From Glycine soja (Eukaryota; Streptophyta; Magnoliopsida; Fabales; Fabaceae): a stretch of DNA of 64,000 nt. This document shows, one piece after another, positions 57,508-64,000 of this stretch. The stretch is taken from the NCBI RefSeq assembly GCF_004193775.1, contig NC_041016.1:30472644-30536643 (forward strand). Direction: 5' to 3'. Each line of letters opens with the position of its first letter. Position 1 is the stretch's first letter. Under the pieces are notes generated by a model that was not told the origin of the DNA, did not search any database, and saw only the letters and a list, made by a program, of their open reading frames with translations. The position numbers and the translations under genes were made by a program.

Positions 57508-57510
57508 TAA

Positions 57511-58547
57511 TTTAGTTGTTTGAGTTTTGGTATGGTATAGAGTGTGGGGTATTATGGAGGTTCATACAAGTTGGTCGTAGTTAGGACTACTCTTTGACTA
57601 GGTTTTCCCCTCTTTATGTATTTATTTTACGTTGATCTAGGCTCGATTCTTTTTGTATTAATTTTGTCCTATTACTTTATCGTTAATACTCAATTTTGTT
57701 TTATTGTGGGCTATAATCATGTTACACTTTCTCTAGCCATAGGTTATCTTATGCACAATTATCATTACACATACTTTTTTATATATTTTGCTGGTCACGA
57801 AGGCTTGCCTTATATTTATCTCTTTTGCGAAATGTGTGTGGTTTTGTTTGTATACAAGATTTATATTGTTTATGATGTATGTAATGATGTCTTGTAAATG
57901 TTTTTTTTTAGAAAGTTCGATTATATGAGAAAGTTTTAATTATTCGAGTTTTTAATATTGTGGTTTGATGCATTGCAAGTTATCTTTGGTATTTCAAAGT
58001 TTAATTGTGACTATCTGTTTAAAATATATAAAAGTTGAACTCCTTACTATTACACTGCTATGTCAGTACAATTGATGATTTTGGATGAAGGAGAGAATTC
58101 TTCTTTTGGGTCTATCACTTCTCTTTTCCTTCTCTCTTCTTCAATGTTACTCACAACATAACAAAATTGTATACCACAAGAGTAAATATATTATCCTTAC
58201 TATATCATTAATTATAAATTTTGTTTAAATAATAATTTTGTATAATTCATTAATATATATTTCTTTACACAATAAAATGTAATATAAAATATTATATTTT
58301 CACATCTCCCTTTTTAATTGGTTATTTTCATAAATGAAGTTATTAATGCTACTTTGCAGACAAACATAACCTCCAAAAAAATATGTTTCTTTTCTATATA
58401 TATATGTATAATTCAGCCAAAAAATATGGATAATTGGATAAATAGATGGTTAAATTGTATTTAATGTTTACATTAAACGATTGTCATATGTTATTTCACT
58501 ATGGAAATTGAAATTATTTTTCTAAATATAATTTTTATATTAAGTTT

Positions 58548-58587
<40 letters not shown>

Positions 58588-59134
58588 CTTTGAATAAAAT
58601 TTAAGTAAATATTGATCCATAATTTCCTATCTCTATATTTTTATATTAGCATGTTTATTTAATTTTATATTTATTTATTTATTTGATATGTTTTTTTTAG
58701 TGTCTTAAGTATGGTTTTCAATTTCACTTATTTAATAAATAAATAATTTTAATTCAATTAGGTCTATATCATACTTTTTTTGCTTATAATATTTATTTTA
58801 TATTTTATTTACTATAATAATTTTATTAATTTTCTAACAATTATTTTTTAATAATTTTTTTTCAGATGAGTAGTCAATCAACTCAACTTCAAGTACAAAG
58901 ATTTATATCAACTTAGAAAATCCTTATTTTGCAAAGTTTAAGATAGGGTAAAATGAACTTTCTTCTTTTATTTTATTTTATTATACATATTTTGTAATAC
59001 TCAACAAACAAAATTATTAGTTTATTCTAATTCTTTGATTGATGCAGCTAAAAAATTATAAAATTTATTCTAAATAACTACTTTGCAAAAAAACAAATAG
59101 AGCAACATCAAATAAAAAAACTATCTTATAAATA
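57511..59134. other. AT-rich, no gene recognised
   Basis: Contains a hydrophobic 93-codon frame at 57,616-57,897 without family features, a TA repeat at 58,551-58,584, and a possible tiny exon after TTTTTTTCAG at 58,866 (MSSQSTQLQVQRF). None is strong enough to call as a gene. Confidence 0.45.
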
Positions 59135-59310
59135 TAATGATAAAGAAAAAATATCTTGATTTATATGTAATTTTTTATCTCCTTTAACAAAAAATAATAT
59201 GAAATATCATTGACAATTATACTTTTAAATTTGATTTATCAAATAAATAATTTATTTAAATATTTCTTTAATGATTTACAAATCTGCACAACGCGTGAAT
59301 ATTTGTCTAG
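59135..59310 (+). mobile_element. Second Helitron-like 3' end
   Basis: Matches 41,461-41,647, including the GC stem CGCACAACGCGTG-type and terminal CTAG (59,307-59,310), and continues with the same TTTGAGTAA. Either part of the same segmental duplication or a related Helitron copy. Confidence 0.45.
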
Positions 59311-59622
59311 TTTGAGTAAACAGGCAATCATAGTTTGTTTTTGTGTATGACTGTTATTAATATAGTATTGAATGTCATTAATGTACTATTGATGTAAATT
59401 TATTGTATGATAAAGCTATCAAAATAAACAAATTTATATTTTATACCTTCCCGTAGTACCGTCTAAGGGGATTTTCATATTATATATATGTATATATATA
59501 TATATATACTTTTAAGATTAAGAAAGCGAATTAGCTAAATTAACATCTTTAACTAGTAAATAAAAAAAAATCAAACAAACAAGGAAAACAAAGAATTTCA
59601 ACAAAAAATATCAAATTATCAA

Positions 59623-59709
59623 CGGAAAGGGAGGGATTTGAACCCTCGGTACAAAAATTTGCACAACCGATTAGTAATTCGACGCTTTAGTCCACTCAAC
59701 CATCTCTCC
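59623..59709 (-). pseudogene. trnS-GCU: tRNA-Ser copy with altered anticodon
   Basis: Second copy of the plastid-type trnS. The anticodon GCT has changed to ACT, the anticodon stem and variable arm are altered (TTTGCAC against the earlier TTTGTAC), and the T loop has TTCAAAT instead of TTCGAAT. Not a working tRNA-Ser(GCU). Confidence 0.85.
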
Positions 59710-60589
59710 CCAATTGAAAAATAGAATTACTTTGTTTATATTATATCACATAAACAAGAAGAGCAAAAAATGGAGCTTGAAAAAAAAAAGACTTCTTTTT
59801 ATCGTATTTTTTATCTTATCTCTTTTCTTTCTATTTGATTTCGATTCATTATTATATTCTACATTCTTCTATTTTTTAGTTTCCTAAAAAATATTTTACT
59901 TCATAAAATATTATTTATTTAATACACTTATCATAGAATAAAATTTAATAATATTATTAAATGTTCCATAATTACTCATTTCTAATAATTTTACATTTTT
60001 ATGAGATACCGAAAAGATTTAAATAAAGAATACAAAATTAATCTCATGCACAATTTTGTTTGCCTGTGCATCGTAGGGTCAAAACTGAGTTCAAATAAGT
60101 AAACATAACTATAATAAAATAAAAGTTAAATAATAATATTCATGCTATAATCGAATAGAAAGGAAAGAAAAGATGGGGAAAACCATGAATAACAAACAAA
60201 AAAGTGTCTGCTTGGAAAAAAAATGAAAAGGAACAGGAGTAAAAGGTTGGCAGCAAAGAGAAAAAATCTAAAATTTTCTTTCTTTTTAGACTTTTTCCCG
60301 AATTCAAAATTTTATTTTTTTTATTATTTTCTTTTTGTTACTCCAAACAAGTCTTAAATGTATTTATGGAGAGAAAATATTAAAAGAGGGAAAATATTAA
60401 ATATGATAGGAAATGTAATAGATAAAATGAAAGACACAATAAATGTGCACATTTTATGATTCTAAAAAGAAATTGCAGTTTGTCTTTCGCTGGTATAAAC
60501 AGACACACGTCATTGAATTTTTAGAGAATTTCTCAACACACATATATTGAGCATTAGACTGCGAAGATAGGGTGCAATTGGGCAACAAG

Positions 60590-60690
60590 GATCAGGGAAG
60601 AAAACCAACAAGATACTAGTCATCTGAGAGCACGCAGAGTAAGGGGAAGGAAGAAGAGCTAAGGAGCATTTGAAGTACAAAGGTGAGTTC
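60590..60690 (+). promoter_or_regulatory. Probable leader exon of the FDM-like gene
   Basis: GAAGAGCTAAGGAGCATTTG then AAGTACAAAG|GTGAGTTC. A donor-like end, then about 1.4 kb intron-like sequence before the XS exon at 62,117. No clear TATA box is visible just upstream. Confidence 0.4.
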
Positions 60691-62116
60691 TTTAATTGTG
60701 TTTTTAATTTTCATTATTGTTGCAACTGAGTTATCAATATTACAATTCAATTTGGGGTCTTGTGGATCTATCACTTAGTAATCCAAATCTGAAACAATAA
60801 AGGGTTATTGTACGTAATGTTTGAAATTCATGGGGTTAAATTTGTAATATGTATAAAAACACAGAGAGGGCATATGTGTAATTATGTAATCAAGGGTAAT
60901 TCTCGGTTTCAATTTTCAAAACTAAAGATGAAATCGATATGGGTGTGGGTGTCACAGAAATGGTTTTAAGCAAATCAAAAGAGTTTCTGTGTAAGTTGAG
61001 TAAAATATAGGAGATAGCATTGTATACATGATGGAAATGAAGGATGTTACTGCCTACATTCATTTTCTTTGTATATAGACCTATCTTAAGACGAAAAATT
61101 TAGCTAAGACCCTTGATTTTTTTATTTATTTTACATCTGACCCTTAGAAGTTAACGTCCATCATTGTTAATAAATAATGGTTAGTACAAAGATCAACCAT
61201 ACACATGGAGTATATTTTTTCTAGATTACTTTAACAAACAAAAGTAGCTCATTTTTAGCGTGACGTTTGATTTTATTGTCTGCAAGCTTTCACAATAGTA
61301 ATTTTAAATTTTATAGAAAAAATATTATTTTTAAAATTGTTCTTTCAGCCAAATTTAAAAAATGATAGTAATACACATCTTAATCTACATTTTAAAGAAT
61401 GTTTTATTTTAAATTAAAATTTATCAAAAATTGAAAAACAATTTTAAATATCACTTATTATTTAAAATAAAATTTAATTAATACTCCTTCCGTCCCATAA
61501 TAAGTATCATCTTAAATTTTCTTTATTAAGATCAAGAAAAGTTAATTAATAAATAGATGAGTGAGATCCAGAATAATAATTTTATAAAATTAACCATATT
61601 ATTAATATTACATTAATTGAAAACCTAAAGTAATACTTGTTAAGAATATTAGTGAAAATCTTTTAAAAAAATGGATATTAGTAAAAAAAAATAATATTAC
61701 ATCAAAAAATTAACATGACACTTTGAGACTTATTTTTTCTTAGGCACTTATATTTTGATTAGAACAACAGGAGACATAAATAAAGAATTGGAAAATGAAT
61801 TTCTCTTACTAACTATTCTCGTCTTTTAACCTATATGTGCAGTGTGTTGGAAAGGATGTAATTAGATATTTAATGTGTTTCTATAGAAATGTTTTATATA
61901 TATTTATATTATTAGTTAAATTTTACTGAAATTTATAAAATAAAAAAATGTTACTTAACAAATTGTGATTTGTAATAAATTATGTTAGAGAGTGTACTGT
62001 TAATATATTTTTCTTTCAAACAATACATGCTCATTTATCCTATCAGTTTTTTCTCCTTTTATATTGCTTTTGAAACCAAAGAAAGTATAAAAGAATAAGT
62101 ACTGAATTTTTGTCAG

Positions 62117-63787
62117 AAATTGATTTTTTTTCCAATGTTTGTCACTCAACATCAACGGTTAGCAGTTCAGATGAGAGGTATGTTTGGCCTTGGACAGGTA
62201 TTGTTGCCAACATATTTGGGAAGCCAAAGCATGAACCAGTGGAGTGTGATAGCATGTATTGGCTGAGAAAGTTTGAACAATACAAACCCGAAGAGGCTTA
62301 AGTTTTGCATTGTGCAGAAGATCCAACAGGGTACGTTGTGCTGGAATTTGGTACAGAATGGACTGGGTTCACGAAAATGATGAAGTTAGATACAGATTTT
62401 CTTGTTGATCATCATGGAAAAAAGGATTATTATGAGTCAAGGAAAATGGGTTATTCTTCAGGCTTATTTGGTTGTGTGCACAAGCAGAAGATTACAACTC
62501 AGAAGGGCTTGTTGGAAATTTTCTCCGTCAGAAAGCTGAGCTTAAAACAACCTCTATGGTTGCACAAGATTCATTGAATGAAAAAACTGAAACTCTAGAT
62601 CATTTGTATGGGGAAATAGGCTCTGTAAACAAAAAGATTAGTGAGATGGAATTGAAGTACATTGAGTACTACATGTCATTGGATAAAATGATGAACGAGA
62701 TTGAGAAGAAGAGAGACTTGCTTCACCAGACTCGTGCTGAAGGTTTGTAACCCTATTAATGAAAGAAACTTTATTTTTAATTAGTTATTTTAAAAGTTAA
62801 TAGATTCGATGGATCAAATCTAACTAACTATTTTGATCAAACATGATTAGAACTAGCTGTAACTATAGGTGGATCCAAATGCGCAATGTAGAATTCTCTT
62901 GAGTCCCTAAAGATGCTTCTCCACTCTTGAGTATATTAAGCATATGTTTTATTTATTGGTTTGATGTTTGAACTTCATCTTATTACACGGCAGATGATCA
63001 TGTAAATTGTGCTCCAGTGTTGAAGTCGATGGTAATGCGTGGACGTGAAATTACTTATAAAGCCATGGAAAAAAATAAAAAAATTGCAACAAGAGATAGA
63101 TACAATGAATGATGAACTCGATCGCTGGTGTCAACAACTGATTGAACAAGAAAAGTCAACTATACAACAAAGGAGAAAATTTGAGGAAGAAAAGAAAAGC
63201 ATAAATCTTTTTAATTAACTTATCTTGAATTTGTATGACATAAAATTTGTTAATGATAATATCAATATTAATACGAACTATTTAATTTAAAATGTCAAGC
63301 AAATGGAATCACTAATTTTAGCAACAGAGAAGCAGATGAAGGCCAGAAGTGATGTTCTCAGTTTGCTTGAAAAGCATCAGGTGTGTTACGTGCTGTTTGT
63401 TTCTTCATTCAGAAGTGAGTTTATTTTTGGTTTCATGTTGCCCAATTTCATGGCTTATTAATCACTGGATCTAGCAAAATAATTTTGCAGATGGAGAAAA
63501 AAGCTGTCAGTGATGCACTGTTGAAGCTTGAAAAAGAGATGGGAAATGAACAAAAGTTGAATTTAGAAATTGCTGAACTAGAGGAACAACTCAAGGTTTT
63601 GAAGTGTGTGAACTCGGAGGAAGCTGATCATGAGAATAAAAGAAAGATAGAAATAGAAGAGATAGAAGAAAAATTGGAGGACATGATTTTTGATATGTCC
63701 GTAAAAGATGATGAAAATCAAGCTTTGAAGAAGAAGGAACAAGAAGCTAAAAGCGAGTTAGAAGATGCTAGGCAACAAATTATTAAG
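62117..63787 (+). pseudogene. FDM/IDN2-like gene, 5' coding half (XS domain, coiled coil), broken
   Basis: Exon 62,117-62,740 reads YVWPWTGIVANIFGKPK, the start of an XS domain, then YWLRKFEQYKPEEA, a TAA at 62,299-62,301, then GYVVLEFGTEWTGF and DHHGKKDYYESRK, then a frameshift near 62,465 before EDYNSEGLVGNFLRQKAELK. Exons near 62,994-63,217 (frameshift in an A run at about 63,070-63,082), 63,300-63,380 (ILATEKQMKARSDVLSLLEK) and 63,491-63,787 (LNLEIAELEEQLKVLK; acidic coil) follow with GT-AG borders. XS binds double-stranded RNA with 5' overhangs and the coil dimerises in IDN2-type RdDM factors. The XH end lies outside the window. Confidence 0.88.
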
Positions 63788-64000
63788 GTAAATGTTCTGT
63801 TATGAGAAAATCCTTATTCTAATCCTTATACTAAGGAGATACTTTAGTTCATAATTTTATTAAACCTTTTACTCTAATTTTTCAACTTCACAAAAAGTAA
63901 TTCATTTTTAACTTTTACTTTGTATCATAAAGGTTTTTTAAGTGAATAATATTTTACAAAGTTAAAAAGATTTTGTAAAGTTAGAAGTTAAAAAGGATTA

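Larger units (their letters stand above)
59480..61673. repeat. Segmental duplication, copy 2
   Basis: Partner of 46,258-48,502. Here it is followed within 450 bp by the FDM-like coding region, so this copy shows the original relation of promoter, leader and gene. Confidence 0.92.

Noticed and set aside
57616..57897. 93-codon frame with several hydrophobic stretches
   Set aside because: AT-rich composition gives Phe/Tyr/Ile by chance; no recognisable family and no neighbouring exons.
1..64000. CRISPR array, bacterial operon or phage system
   Set aside because: Repeats here are microsatellites, LTRs and transposon subterminal arrays; genes have introns and plant families. Nothing prokaryotic is present except the plastid-derived tRNA copies.

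Overview
This is nuclear DNA of a flowering plant, most likely a legume of the soybean (Glycine) type. It is AT-rich, with spliced genes and GT-AG introns. It carries plant-type CACTA, Ty1-copia, Ty3-gypsy, LINE and probable Helitron elements, a nuclear copy of a plastid tRNA-Ser gene, and many arrays of the TTAACATCGGTTTTC hairpin unit that I associate with soybean CACTA elements. The genus is inference from remembered family resemblance; no search was run. I see no intact host protein-coding gene. The window is mostly nested transposons with broken host genes between them.

Layout. (1) 1-13,036: a defective CACTA transposon on the minus strand with a broken TNP2-type transposase gene (13,036-9,838) and a broken second gene (7,970 to beyond the left edge). 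Between them lies a compound palindrome (8,228-9,739) of captured lysine-rich coding sequence. A Ty1-copia element (490-6,412, 5-bp target duplication GGATC) sits in an exon of the second gene. (2) 13,560-25,210: shuffled LINE fragments joined at (TG)n tracts. The last LINE tail is split by a very young Ty3-gypsy element (16,681-24,997, minus strand) whose pol frame runs into its own LTR. (3) 25,210-29,570: another TG tract, a LINE endonuclease fragment, a CACTA end with eight hairpin repeats, and the last (XH) exon of an FDM/IDN2-like gene of RNA-directed DNA methylation. (4) 29,762-41,647: a Helitron candidate that contains a broken B3-domain gene, itself split by an older gypsy chromovirus (31,566-36,504, target duplication ACTTC). 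(5) 41,657-46,257: a CACTA element carrying fragments of a cation/H+ exchanger, probably a myosin, and probably a phenylalanyl-tRNA synthetase beta chain. Its right end is lost. (6) 46,258-48,502 and 59,480-61,673: two copies of one segment with a plastid-derived trnS-GCU and what looks like the promoter and first non-coding exon of an FDM-like gene. (7) 50,740-54,440: a decayed endogenous pararetrovirus of the Caulimoviridae. (8) 55,030-57,507: a short non-autonomous CACTA with TAA target duplications. (9) 62,117 to the right edge: the 5' coding part (XS domain and coiled coil) of a second, broken FDM-like gene.

How the parts relate. The nesting gives an order of events: CACTA before copia; LINE before the young gypsy; B3 gene before the chromovirus. 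The FDM-like pieces (an XH end at 29.3 kb, 5' leader-like segments at 47.5, 50.5 and 60.7 kb, and an XS start at 62.1 kb, all on the plus strand) look like the remains of a tandem array of RdDM-factor genes later filled with transposons. No intact retrotransposon or transposase frame is present, so any movement would need help in trans.
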